Shown in pieces: positions 26,593 to 34,695 of a DNA stretch of 64,000 nucleotides. The stretch is taken from contig NZ_SJKD01000004.1 of assembly GCF_004331485.1 (NCBI RefSeq), forward strand, positions 186,001-250,000, read 5' to 3'. Position 1 is the stretch's first letter. Every line of letters begins with the position of its first letter. The position numbers and the translations under genes were made by a program. The DNA is from Kribbella capetownensis (lineage in GTDB: Bacteria; Actinomycetota; Actinomycetes; Propionibacteriales; Kribbellaceae). The notes under the pieces are model-generated. The model ran no database searches. It was not told the origin of the DNA and saw only the letters and a list, made by a program, of their open reading frames with translations.

Positions 26593-27396
26593 ATGACGAG
26601 CTCCGCGGGTGAGGCCGCCGGACCTCCCGCGGCCCCCGTGGCCGATCGACGGGTCCTGACGAAGGAGATCTGGCTGGTCCTGGCGCTGTCGCTGGGCGCG
26701 TCGGCCCTCTCGGCGGTGATCTCGTTCACCGGTGTACTGACCTCGGCGAAGCCGATCAGCGGGCAGACGGCGGTCATCGTCGGTTCGCGGGCGCCGGGAC
26801 GCCCGTGGCTGGATCTCACCTGGCAGGTGTTCGCGATCGTCAACGCCCTGGTCCCGGTCGCGCTCGTCGCCCATTTCCTGGCCCGCGGCGGCGAGTCTCT
26901 GCACACGATCGGCTTCGATCTGCGGCAGCGGATCCGCGATCTTGGCCGCGGCACCGCAGTCGCCGCCTGCGTGGGCGGAGCCGGTCTCGCCTTCTACCTC
27001 GCCGCCTACGCCACCGGCGCGAACCTGTCCGTCGACCCGTCGCAGCTCCCCGACTACTGGTGGCGCATCCCGATCCTGGTCCTCGTCGCCGTACAGAACG
27101 CCGTACTCGAGGAGGTCATCGTCCTCGGCTACCTCAACCACCGGCTGGACCAGCTGGGCTGGTCGACCACCCGGTCGACGGTCACCAGTTCGCTGCTGCG
27201 AGGCTCGTACCACCTCTACCAGGGCCTCGGCGGGTTCGCCGGCAACGTGATCATGGGTGTCATCTTCTGCCACCTGTACCGGCGCTGGGGCCGGGTCGGC
27301 CCGCTGGTCGTGGCTCATACGTTGATCGATATCGCTGCCCTGGTGGGGGCGACGTACCTGATCGGCAAGGTCGGCTGGCTGCCTGGCGGAGGGTGA
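26593..27396 (+). CDS. CPBP-family intramembrane metalloprotease-like protein
   Basis: A 267-residue membrane protein with about seven to eight helices. Motif 1 is LEEVIVLGYLNHRL (paired glutamates), motif 2 is RGSYHLYQG, and a final HTLIDI supplies the last metal-ligand histidine, as in CaaX/Rce1-type (CPBP) proteases. In bacteria these process or protect membrane proteins and peptides; the substrate here is unknown. It is co-transcribed with the TetR gene. Confidence 0.82.
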   Translation: MTSSAGEAAGPPAAPVADRRVLTKEIWLVLALSLGASALSAVISFTGVLTSAKPISGQTAVIVGSRAPGRPWLDLTWQVFAIVNALVPVALVAHFLARGGESLHTIGFDLRQRIRDLGRGTAVAACVGGAGLAFYLAAYATGANLSVDPSQLPDYWWRIPILVLVAVQNAVLEEVIVLGYLNHRLDQLGWSTTRSTVTSSLLRGSYHLYQGLGGFAGNVIMGVIFCHLYRRWGRVGPLVVAHTLIDIAALVGATYLIGKVGWLPGGG

Positions 27397-27446
27397 TCAA
27401 AACGACTGACACGTAACCGATCGGGGGTGGATCGGGTTGAGGATGC

Positions 27447-27752
27447 GTGACTGTTAACGGGGAAATCGCAAGTCCGCCCGAGATCGATCCGGGGTTGGCG
27501 GCGGCCGCACTGGCCGTCTTCGCCCACCGGCACGAGGTGGTGCACCTGCTCCACGCCGCCACCGACGAACCGGACGCGCTGGCCCGCATCGCCGGCCTGC
27601 TGCGCGTCGACGAGGCGACCATCGCCAGAGTCCTGGACCAGCCGCTGCGCTGGATGCTGCCTCAGTTCCGCACCGAACTGGAGGCCATCGCCGCCGCTCC
27701 ACCGCCGGCCAGGCCGGCGCCACAACCCGAGCCGGAGCCCGCCACCCACTGA
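27447..27752 (+). CDS. Small hypothetical protein with Pro-rich tail
   Basis: A 101-residue protein starting at GTG. The central part (AALAVFAHRHEVVHLLH to VLDQPLRWMLPQFRTELEAI) is predicted helical and faintly recalls the coiled segment of type II topoisomerase A subunits that also occurs in small actinobacterial orphans. The last ~15 residues are Pro/Glu-rich. Codon use is normal and a strong hairpin follows the stop, which supports a real gene. No function is recognised. Confidence 0.6.
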   Translation: MTVNGEIASPPEIDPGLAAAALAVFAHRHEVVHLLHAATDEPDALARIAGLLRVDEATIARVLDQPLRWMLPQFRTELEAIAAAPPPARPAPQPEPEPATH

Positions 27753-27760
27753 TCGCCCGG

Positions 27761-27791
27761 GCGGTGGACGCCTGCCGCAGGCGTCCACCGC
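27761..27791. terminator. 14-bp GC-rich hairpin
   Basis: A perfect 14-bp stem (GCGGTGGACGCCTG and its complement) closes a 3-nt CCG loop, starting 8 bases after the stop at 27752. No T-tract follows. Hairpin terminators without a U-tract are common in actinobacteria. Confidence 0.75.
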
Positions 27792-27810
27792 ACCATGGGT
27801 TGATTAGGTT

Positions 27811-28356
27811 GTGTTCGTGGAGAGTCATGGGGCTGGCGTGCTGGAGATCGCGGACGAGTTGACCGAGGCGTACGTCGAGGTGTTCACGGCCCCGCCGTGG
27901 CAGCACCGGGATCCGGACGAGACGCGAGTCGCGTTCCGGCGGCGGTTGGAGGGCGACGCCCGGCGGGACGGGTTCCAGGCCTGGGTGGAACGGTCCGAGG
28001 ACGGGCGGATCGCGGGGTTCGTGACCGGTTGGATCACGCCGGCGCCGTTCCGGACCGATCGGTCCTACGGGAGCGTGCAGAAGCGGCTCGGCCCGGAGCA
28101 GGTCGAGGAGTTGCTTGTCGGTGGCTTCGAGATCGACGAGCTGGGGGTGCTCGCGCACGCCCGCGGGACGGGCCTCGGGCGGCGGTTGCTGGAGACGGCG
28201 ACCCAGGAGCAACCGCGCGCCTGGCTACTGGCCTGGAACCAGAATCACGACACGCTCGCGTTCTACCGCAAGATCGGCTGGCAGGAACCACCCGTCCGGG
28301 GCCCCGAGACCGACATCGTGGTCTTCGTGTCCCCGAACCAGGCGCTCAGAGGCTGA
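27811..28356 (+). CDS. GNAT-family N-acetyltransferase
   Basis: A 181-residue acetyltransferase. The acetyl-CoA loop is seen as LGVLAHARGTGLGRRLLETA (the RxxGxG/A signature), followed by LLAWNQNHDTLAFYRKIGW, the usual final strand-helix. It transfers an acetyl group to an amine; the acceptor is unknown. It lies after the hairpin terminator and overlaps the end of the convergent amidohydrolase gene by 11 bases. Confidence 0.82.
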   Translation: MFVESHGAGVLEIADELTEAYVEVFTAPPWQHRDPDETRVAFRRRLEGDARRDGFQAWVERSEDGRIAGFVTGWITPAPFRTDRSYGSVQKRLGPEQVEELLVGGFEIDELGVLAHARGTGLGRRLLETATQEQPRAWLLAWNQNHDTLAFYRKIGWQEPPVRGPETDIVVFVSPNQALRG

Positions 28357-29077
28357 ACAGACTGGTGGCGTTCTGCCACATGATCGCGTCGTGTTCGGTG
28401 GGCGTGAGGTTGGCGGCTTCGAAGGCGCCCAGGGCGACCGAGGGGTCGATGAGGGTCGCGTCGGTGCCGAACATGAGCCGGGAGTGGCCGATCTGGTCCA
28501 GGACCCAGCGGATCCGGTTGGCGTCGGGGGCGGACCAGCACGGCTCGAACCAGATGCGGTCCGAGCGGGACGCGGCCTCGGGCAGGTGCGGCCAGCCGAA
28601 CGCGCCCATGTGGCCGGCGATCACCCGAGCGTCCGGGACGCGGGCCGCGACGTCGGCGAGGTCGAGGACGTTGTCGCCCCAGGTGTGGACCAGGGTGGGC
28701 AGTCCGAACTCCGTGGTGAGCTCGATCGCGGCCTGCATGCCGGGAGACGCGATCGGGGTGCGGCTGTACTCGGTGTGGATCTTGGCCCCGACCCACCGGG
28801 AGCGACCGTCGCCGGCGAGCAGTTCGTCCAGATCGGCCCGGGCCTCGTCCAGCCGCCGCGGATCCACCACGAGCATCCCGCGCAGCCGCGGGTCGGCCGG
28901 GAGTTGCTCCGCGAGCGAGCGGTTCCCCGCGGGGGCGTCGTACACGATCGCCTCGATCGCGGAGACCAGTTGGAGGTCGATGCCGAAGCGGTCGATCAGG
29001 TCGATGTTGACGTCGATGCTGCGCACGTCCATGGAGAAGAACCACGGACCCCAGTGCGCGTGTACGTCGATCAGCAT
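28346..29077 (-). CDS. Amidohydrolase-2 family enzyme with intact metal site (module A)
   Basis: A compact 243-residue TIM-barrel hydrolase. The metal motifs are all present: HAH in IDVHAHWGPWF near the N-terminus, a lysine in VGAKIHTEY, histidines in PTLVHTWGD and VIAGHMGAFG, and the aspartate in FGTDATLID. The family (PF04909) includes ACMSD-type decarboxylases and lactone/amide hydrolases. It starts inside the end of the degenerate paralogue gene (7-base overlap) and is the last gene of a minus-strand operon with beta-propeller and DegT genes. Its counterpart in module B is encoded at 47700-48455. The substrate is unknown. Confidence 0.8.
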   Translation of the reverse strand: MLIDVHAHWGPWFFSMDVRSIDVNIDLIDRFGIDLQLVSAIEAIVYDAPAGNRSLAEQLPADPRLRGMLVVDPRRLDEARADLDELLAGDGRSRWVGAKIHTEYSRTPIASPGMQAAIELTTEFGLPTLVHTWGDNVLDLADVAARVPDARVIAGHMGAFGWPHLPEAASRSDRIWFEPCWSAPDANRIRWVLDQIGHSRLMFGTDATLIDPSVALGAFEAANLTPTEHDAIMWQNATSLFSL

Positions 29078-29799
29078 GCCGGCTCCAGGAGGTTGGTCAG
29101 GGACTTGCTGCCGGCCTGGGCGATCTCGGCGTGCGTGAGCTTCGAGGTCAGCAGGCGGCGTACCACCGAGTGGGTCTCGTGGAACGGCGTCCGGCAGCCG
29201 AGCAGCAACCGCTCGGCGCCGACCTCGCCGGCGACGATCTCCAGCGAGTCCGGCCCGGTGAGCATCCGGGTCGAGGTGTGGAACCCGCTCTCCGCGCGGG
29301 CGAGCACGATGAAGTCGCCGAGGTGGTAGAAGTGCGTGTCGAGGAACACGACGCGCGCCCCGAGACCGCGGAACGGCGTACCGATCTTGCGTACGTCGCC
29401 CTCCACGAAGATCGTCAGGTCCGCCTCCACCAGCAGCCGCACGACGTGGTCGAACGACGGGAAGCCCGGCTCCACACCCTGCGCGGTCGGCGCGAGCCGG
29501 ATCGTCCGCGGGCGGTCCGGCTGAGCCAGGATCCGCTCGAGTTCCCGCTCGGCGCCCAGCACGTCGCGCAGGTCGAGCACCGGGGCCGCCGACCAGCCGT
29601 TGCTGTCGGCAACCTGCCGCGCCCCGTCGTTCCCGGTCGGTACGTCGAAGTGCACGGCCCGCAGCGAGGACACCACACCACCGGAGATCCCGGTGGCCTT
29701 GAACACGTCCTGCACCGCGTCGGGACGACTCCAGCGACCGGTCGTGACGTCGTGCCCGACCAGTACGTCGCAGTCCAGCAGGTGCGGGGTGTCGTTCAT
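29071..29799 (-). CDS. Degenerate amidohydrolase-fold protein lacking metal ligands (module A)
   Basis: A 242-residue protein with the same length and general layout as its neighbour but without the catalytic residues: the HxH position reads LLDCDVLVG, and the usual GSD-type aspartate position reads LLLGCRTPFHET. The end (HSVVRRLLTSKLTHAEIAQ, SKSLTNLLE) still matches the amidohydrolase C-terminus. It is probably a non-catalytic partner or allosteric subunit of the intact enzyme. Its ATG overlaps the DegT stop (TGATG) and its end overlaps the intact gene. A similar degenerate protein is encoded in module B at 47020. Confidence 0.75.
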   Translation of the reverse strand: MNDTPHLLDCDVLVGHDVTTGRWSRPDAVQDVFKATGISGGVVSSLRAVHFDVPTGNDGARQVADSNGWSAAPVLDLRDVLGAERELERILAQPDRPRTIRLAPTAQGVEPGFPSFDHVVRLLVEADLTIFVEGDVRKIGTPFRGLGARVVFLDTHFYHLGDFIVLARAESGFHTSTRMLTGPDSLEIVAGEVGAERLLLGCRTPFHETHSVVRRLLTSKLTHAEIAQAGSKSLTNLLEPAC

Positions 29800-31031
29800 C
29801 AGGCCTCCCGGGCCAGTGCGCTGTGGACCTTGCGGATCGCGGCGACGATGTCGTCGACGTCCGCGTCGGTGTAGTTCTCGTTCCAGGGCAGGACCAGCAG
29901 CCGGCTGGTGATCAGGTCCTCGGCGTTCGGGCACAGACCCGGCGGATACTCGACGTCCTGCAGGGGGAACTCGGACTGTCCGTAGGTGACCCGCTCCCGC
30001 ACCGCGGGCGCGGCGTACAGCGGGCTGGTGAGGTAGCCGCCGACCGCGGGCACGCCCTCGGCGGTCAGGGCCGCCGCCCACTCGCGCATGTCGCCCGCAA
30101 CCTCCGGGTCGATGATCAGCGGGTACTGCCAGTACACGTGATCGCCGCCGTCCGGTGGCGCCGTGATGCCGGCCAGGTCGCCGATCCCGGCCGTGGCGCG
30201 TGCGGCGCCGGTACGACGATCCGCGACGATCTCCCGCACCCGCGACAACTGCGCGCGGGTCACCGCCCCCACCAACTCGGTCATCCGGTAGTTGAGGGCG
30301 AGGAACAGGTAGGTCCGCTCGTCGGTGTCGCGCGGCCAGCCCTTGTCGGCGAACAGCCGCATCCGCCGGGCCAGTGCGGCGTCGTCGGTGACCACGAGAC
30401 CGCCGTCGCCGGCGCTGATGTGCTTGGTCTGCTGCAGGCTGAAGCAGCCGATGTGCCCGATCCGCCCGACGTACGTGTCGCCGACCGGGGCGAGGTAGGC
30501 CTGCGCGCAGTCCTCGATCAGGACGATCCCGTGCTGATCGCACAGCTCCCGCAGTTCCCGGATCGGGGCCGGCTTGCCGAACAGGTGCACCGCCATCACG
30601 GCCTTCGTCCTCGGCGTGATCGCGGCGGCGACAGCGGCGGGATCGAGGTTCCCCGTGATCGGGTCGACGTCGGCGAACACCGGTACGGCGTTCTGCATCA
30701 TGATCGGGAACACGGTGCCCATGTCGCTGATCGGCGTGGTGATGATCTCGTCACCCGGCTCCGGGTTCACCGCGGCGACCGCGAGGTGCAGCGCCGCCGT
30801 ACCCGAACTGCACGCGACCGCATGCCCGGCGCCCAGCAGGTCCGCGAACTCCCGCTCCAGGGCCGGGACCTCGGTGCCCCAGGTCGCCGAGAGCATGCCA
30901 CTGCGCAGCACCCTCTCCACGGCCTTGACCTCCTCGTCGCCGAACCGGCGGCCGGAGGAGTCGAACACCGACGGCAGGGGAGTGGTGCGCACCGGCGTAC
31001 CGCCGTCACGGGCGAGCGTGCTGTTGTCCAT
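29799..31031 (-). CDS. DegT/DnrJ/EryC1-family aminotransferase (module A)
   Basis: A 410-residue PLP enzyme of the sugar/cyclitol aminotransferase family. The N-terminus LARDGGTPVRTTPLP is typical for the StsC/inosose aminotransferase branch. PLP residues include CSSGTAALHLA, IEDCAQAY and the Schiff-base lysine K203 in CFSLQQTKHISAGDGG. It should move an amino group onto a keto-sugar or keto-cyclitol. It sits between the beta-propeller gene (with a remnant in between) and the two amidohydrolase genes, all in one direction. Module B has a counterpart at 48452. Confidence 0.85.
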   Translation of the reverse strand: MDNSTLARDGGTPVRTTPLPSVFDSSGRRFGDEEVKAVERVLRSGMLSATWGTEVPALEREFADLLGAGHAVACSSGTAALHLAVAAVNPEPGDEIITTPISDMGTVFPIMMQNAVPVFADVDPITGNLDPAAVAAAITPRTKAVMAVHLFGKPAPIRELRELCDQHGIVLIEDCAQAYLAPVGDTYVGRIGHIGCFSLQQTKHISAGDGGLVVTDDAALARRMRLFADKGWPRDTDERTYLFLALNYRMTELVGAVTRAQLSRVREIVADRRTGAARATAGIGDLAGITAPPDGGDHVYWQYPLIIDPEVAGDMREWAAALTAEGVPAVGGYLTSPLYAAPAVRERVTYGQSEFPLQDVEYPPGLCPNAEDLITSRLLVLPWNENYTDADVDDIVAAIRKVHSALAREA

Positions 31032-31061
31032 CGAAACGCGTCCTCACGTGGTTGAGGTTGC

Positions 31062-31300
31062 TTACGGCAACGGTAGTTGGACGAGATCGCGGTCGGCGAG
31101 ACCCCGGACGACGTGCCGGCGGCCGGCCACCGGGGTCAGCTGGGGCACGGTGTACCACCCGGTCACCGGGTTGTTCACCAGCAGCTCCGCCCCGGTCAGG
31201 CCGGGCCGAGCCGGTACAGATTGCCGCCGAAGTTCGTTTCACCATAGACCCCGGAGCTGTCGATGAAGATCTGGCCGTAGCGTACGGCGGGATAGCTGGG
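31062..31300 (-). pseudogene. 3' remnant of a beta-propeller protein gene, frameshifted
   Basis: Two minus-strand frames read as consecutive pieces of one C-terminus: VRYGQIFIDSSGVYGETNFG with GNLYRLGPA up to TGA at 31198-31196, then, in another frame, GAELLVNNPVTGWYTVPQL and RHVVRGLADRDLVQLPLP to TAA at 31064-31062. Both look like the last blade of a beta-propeller, similar in position to the end of the intact neighbour. A frameshift near 31196-31205 separates them, and there is no 5' part. It is likely the leftover of a second propeller gene or of a longer original end. Confidence 0.6.
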
Positions 31301-31308
31301 TCATCGGC

Positions 31309-33264
31309 TCACTTCTCCCGGGGAAGGTTGCCGGTGCGGACCAGGTCCCGGCCCTTGATCGTGTAGAGGGCGTCGCCGGTGGGCGACGTCGTGATCAGCG
31401 GATAGCTGTAGATCTGCGCGGCCAGCCCGGCGACGACCGTGGTCACGGTGGGCGCGCCCTTGCGGTTCGGGACGAGTTGGAACACGCGCTGACTGTCCGT
31501 CCCGAAGAGCCCGGAGCGCGCGATCGTCAGCCGGCTCTGACTGGTGCCGAGGACAACGGTCGACAGCAGCTTGCCGGTGTGTGGATCCAGTACCGCGAGC
31601 CGCCCGTCGTCGGTGGTCGCGTAGAGCCTGCCGCGATACGTCAGCAGGTCGCTGTAGCTCTGAGCGCCGGCGAGCGGCGCGACCTCCCACAGCGTGCGGT
31701 TGCTGCGCAGGTCGAAGGCGACAACCGTTGCCTCGGGCAAGATGGGCGTCGTACCGAGGCTGTTGCGCGTGGCCCCGCCGAGGTAGGCGATGCCGGAGTC
31801 CGTGGTGACCGAGCGGACCGACTGGTGCGGTACGACGCCGCGGTGGACCTCGCGGACGCCCGTGTCCAGGTGCTGCTCGGTGAGCGTTCCGTCGTACTTC
31901 CCGTAGTCGGGCTCGGTCGCGATCAGCCAGGTCCGCGAGCGGGCGTCGTACGCGTCGTCTGTCGGGCGGGTCTGCTCGTGGCCGATCTGGCCGAGTTCGT
32001 GCAGGCCGGAGCCGTTCGGCGTCATCGCCCACAACCGCGCGAGCGTGTAGACGCCGAGGTAGACGTCATCGCCGACCGGGGTCAAGGTCTTGGCCTCACC
32101 CGGCAGGAAGGTCCGCGTGCTGGTGCCGGTGGCGAGATCGTGGACCTGGATGCCGGCCTTGCCGCTGACGAGCACCGAGGTCTTCGTGGCCGCGATCCCC
32201 ATTGCCTGCTCGGGCGCCGGTGGCAGCCCGGCCTGGCCGAGGTCGGTGCCGCTGAACGTCCCGGTCGCCTCGTCGAAGTCGACGACCTGGCTGGTCAGCT
32301 CGGCCCGGATCGTGGAGCCGTCGACGAAGATCCGGTTGAAGTACGCGCCGTCGTACGGCGAACCGAGCGGTGTGAGCGTGGTGTCGCGGTACTTGTAGAG
32401 CGTCCCGGACGGGCGGGTGCCCAGATACACGTCGCCGGTCGGCTGGTCGATCGTGATGGCGGTGACGTACTGGTCTCCGCCGGGCGTCTGCACCTCGACC
32501 GGGTTGCTGAGGTCGGTCGTGTTGAACAGCAGCATCGTGCCGGTCGGCGAGAGTCCGGCGGCGAGCGTGGTGCCGGACAAGGTGAGCGTTGCGACAAAGG
32601 TGCGGTCCGCGTACCTCGCCGGGAGGACGTCGTGACGATCGCCGGTCGCACGGTCGATGGCGATCAGGTGGGCCTTGGTGCCGACGCCCGCGTAGATGGT
32701 GGTCGCGTCGGCGGCGATGCTGCGGACGTACTGTTCGCCGGCGATCGCCGCGCCGTACGACTTGGTCGTGCCGCTGGCCGGGTCGTACTCGTGGACGGCG
32801 CCGTCGGGGTAGGTGCCGGCGACGATCTTGCCGTCCGGGGTGGCGGCGATCGACCAGATGAACGAGCCGAACTGCGCGACCCTGGTGGCGGTCCCTGTGG
32901 TGGTGTCGATGCGGTAGACGTCGCCGGGGGTGTAGAGGGCGACGTACAGATCGGTGCCGATGTGCGCCATCGCCCAGGCGCCGGCGCCGGTGGGAAGCGC
33001 GAGTTTGCGATCGACGGTGCGCGTGGCCGGGTCGAAGGCACCGACCTGCACCGGGGAGACGCTGGACGTCACTGTCCAGATCCGGTCACCGACCTGCTCG
33101 GCGACGCTGGTCGAGGTGACGGCGGACGCCGGGCCGAGGGTGTCGATCGTGACCGGCGTTTCGGGCTTGGCCGGAACTTCGGCCCGGGCGGTGACTCCGG
33201 CACCCAGCAGTGCCGCGCAAACGACGACGGTGCCGATCAGTCTCCGTGTGAACCGCTTGTCCAC
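31309..33264 (-). CDS. Secreted beta-propeller (PQQ/YVTN-like) protein
   Basis: A 651-residue protein with a Sec signal peptide (basic MDKRFTRRL start, hydrophobic core, cleavage near ARA-EV at about residue 29). The mature part is made of repeated four-stranded blades with motifs such as LYVALYTPGDVYRIDT, SIAATPDGKIVAGTYPDG and LYATTDDGRLAVLDPHTG, as in extracellular beta-propellers. No catalytic residues are identifiable. It might bind a polysaccharide or act as a lyase-like propeller. GTG 33264 has GGGAGG eight bases upstream. It is the first gene after the palindrome at 33292-33311 and begins the module A operon. Confidence 0.78.
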   Translation of the reverse strand: MDKRFTRRLIGTVVVCAALLGAGVTARAEVPAKPETPVTIDTLGPASAVTSTSVAEQVGDRIWTVTSSVSPVQVGAFDPATRTVDRKLALPTGAGAWAMAHIGTDLYVALYTPGDVYRIDTTTGTATRVAQFGSFIWSIAATPDGKIVAGTYPDGAVHEYDPASGTTKSYGAAIAGEQYVRSIAADATTIYAGVGTKAHLIAIDRATGDRHDVLPARYADRTFVATLTLSGTTLAAGLSPTGTMLLFNTTDLSNPVEVQTPGGDQYVTAITIDQPTGDVYLGTRPSGTLYKYRDTTLTPLGSPYDGAYFNRIFVDGSTIRAELTSQVVDFDEATGTFSGTDLGQAGLPPAPEQAMGIAATKTSVLVSGKAGIQVHDLATGTSTRTFLPGEAKTLTPVGDDVYLGVYTLARLWAMTPNGSGLHELGQIGHEQTRPTDDAYDARSRTWLIATEPDYGKYDGTLTEQHLDTGVREVHRGVVPHQSVRSVTTDSGIAYLGGATRNSLGTTPILPEATVVAFDLRSNRTLWEVAPLAGAQSYSDLLTYRGRLYATTDDGRLAVLDPHTGKLLSTVVLGTSQSRLTIARSGLFGTDSQRVFQLVPNRKGAPTVTTVVAGLAAQIYSYPLITTSPTGDALYTIKGRDLVRTGNLPREK

Positions 33265-33291
33265 AAGGCCTCCCGGGGTGAGCCAACCGCT

Positions 33292-33311
33292 ATTACGGTC
33301 ATGGCTGTAAT
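33292..33311. promoter_or_regulatory. CATG-centred palindrome upstream of module A
   Basis: ATTACGGTCATGGCTGTAAT is a 20-bp imperfect palindrome (8 of 10 pairs match) 28 bp upstream of the beta-propeller start. It closely resembles the palindrome at 45691-45710 upstream of module B; the shared core is CGGTCATG followed by C.GTAA. It lies between the regulator gene and the operon, so that regulator is the likely binder. Confidence 0.65.
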
Positions 33312-33354
33312 TATCCCGGAACCCTACGCGGGCCCGATTCGGGGCGTCAACAGG

Positions 33355-34569
33355 TCAGAGATGGACGCGGTAGATGATCAGCGGGCGGCCGCTGCTGGGG
33401 CCTGCCTGGGTGCCGGTCGCATCGGCCAGGCCGGCGCGTTCGAGGCGGTTGAGCACACGGCGGGCGGTGCGCGGCTGGATGCCGAGGTGGTCGGCGACCG
33501 TGCGGGTGGTGAGACCGGCCTCCGGGGTCGCGTGGACCAGCTCCTGGAGTCGCTCGAGGGTGGCCTTGGACAGGCCGGCACGTTGCGCGAGGAGTTGGAG
33601 CTTCGAGCGTTGCTGCGCGCGGGGCGCGCCGCCGCCGACGAGGACCAGGTCGATGTCGTTGCGCAGCGAGATCACGGCCGCGGTCCGTCCGGCGGTCTTC
33701 GCCCGGCCGAGGGCGCGGCGGGCCAGCGCCTCGGTCTCGGTGCCCGAGCCACCGATGCCGAACCCGATCCGCACCGGTCCGAACTGCTCCTTGAGCCTGT
33801 TCAGCATGCCGAGCTCGGTGAACGCCGCGGTCGCCTGCTCCAGTGGTCCCCGCGTGGCAACGACCAGGAACCGCTTGTCGTCGTACCGGATGACGCTGCC
33901 GCCGAGAGAGCCGGCCTCGCGTCGCAGAGCGTTCTCGCCTTCCGCGGCGATCTCGACCAGGCCGAGCGCGATCTGCGCATCATCACTGCGCAAAGCGTCG
34001 TGGACGAGGAGCAGACCGTTGACCGCCGCGCGGACGGAGTGCACCGAAGGCGCCAGCCGGAGCGTCGTCTGCTCGGTCCGGAGCTTCTCGTACGCCGACC
34101 GGATGCAGGTGATGGCGACGGTCGCGTGGGCCTCGCGGTGGAACGCGAGTACGTCGTCGGAGCTGAGGCCGGGGCGATACGGGAGGACGCGGATGCCTCG
34201 GGTCGGCAGCCCGACCTCGTCGAGCGTCTCGTGCACCTGAGCCTCGTCCAGGATGTCGATGCTCATCGAGGTGATGTCGCGGCCCTCGCGGAGGAGCTGG
34301 ACCAGCGCGCGCATCAGGGTCGCGCCGGTGTACTCGACGTGGACGGCCGGACGGTCGAGGAGATTGTTCGCGGCGGCGATCTGATACGGCACGACGCCGG
34401 TGAACAGCCAGGCGTCGACGGTCGGCGGCGCCTCGGCCATCACCTTCGGGGTGTCGGTCTCGCGGCGGTAGCGCAGCGGCACGACCTCGATACCGCGCTG
34501 GGAGGCGAGGACCCGTCCGGTCGACGTGACCAGATCCGACGGACCGACAACCCCGATCGTCGTCACCAT
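33355..34569 (-). CDS. Winged-helix regulator with degenerate GGDEF-like central domain
   Basis: A 404-residue protein. The N-terminal ~170 residues (TIGVVGPSDLV, AWLFTGVVPYQIAAAN) look like a small-molecule-sensing alpha/beta domain. The centre has FGIGGSGTETEALARRALGRA, the degenerate GGDEF-like pattern seen in CdaR/YdfH-type regulators. The C-terminal ~80 residues form a winged helix (RTVADHLGIQPRTARRVLNRLERAGLA). ATG 34569 follows GAGGAGG. It is upstream of and in the same direction as the beta-propeller/DegT operon and probably controls both CATG-palindrome promoters. The ligand is unknown. Confidence 0.75.
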   Translation of the reverse strand: MVTTIGVVGPSDLVTSTGRVLASQRGIEVVPLRYRRETDTPKVMAEAPPTVDAWLFTGVVPYQIAAANNLLDRPAVHVEYTGATLMRALVQLLREGRDITSMSIDILDEAQVHETLDEVGLPTRGIRVLPYRPGLSSDDVLAFHREAHATVAITCIRSAYEKLRTEQTTLRLAPSVHSVRAAVNGLLLVHDALRSDDAQIALGLVEIAAEGENALRREAGSLGGSVIRYDDKRFLVVATRGPLEQATAAFTELGMLNRLKEQFGPVRIGFGIGGSGTETEALARRALGRAKTAGRTAAVISLRNDIDLVLVGGGAPRAQQRSKLQLLAQRAGLSKATLERLQELVHATPEAGLTTRTVADHLGIQPRTARRVLNRLERAGLADATGTQAGPSSGRPLIIYRVHL

Positions 34570-34695
34570 CCGCGGTCCTCCTCACTGTGCGCATCTGTCC
34601 GGCGCGCTCAGTCTCACCAGATCACCGACCCCCTGCAACAACGCGCGCCGTACGCGGCCGTCCGAGGGTTCACTCCGGTCCGCTAGGTTGCGAGC

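Noticed and set aside
31477..34686. A 1069-codon open frame on the plus strand across the propeller and regulator genes
   Set aside because: It is antisense to two genes with clear domains, signal peptide and ribosome sites; its translation is Arg/Gly/Val-rich without any motif, typical of shadow frames in GC-rich DNA.
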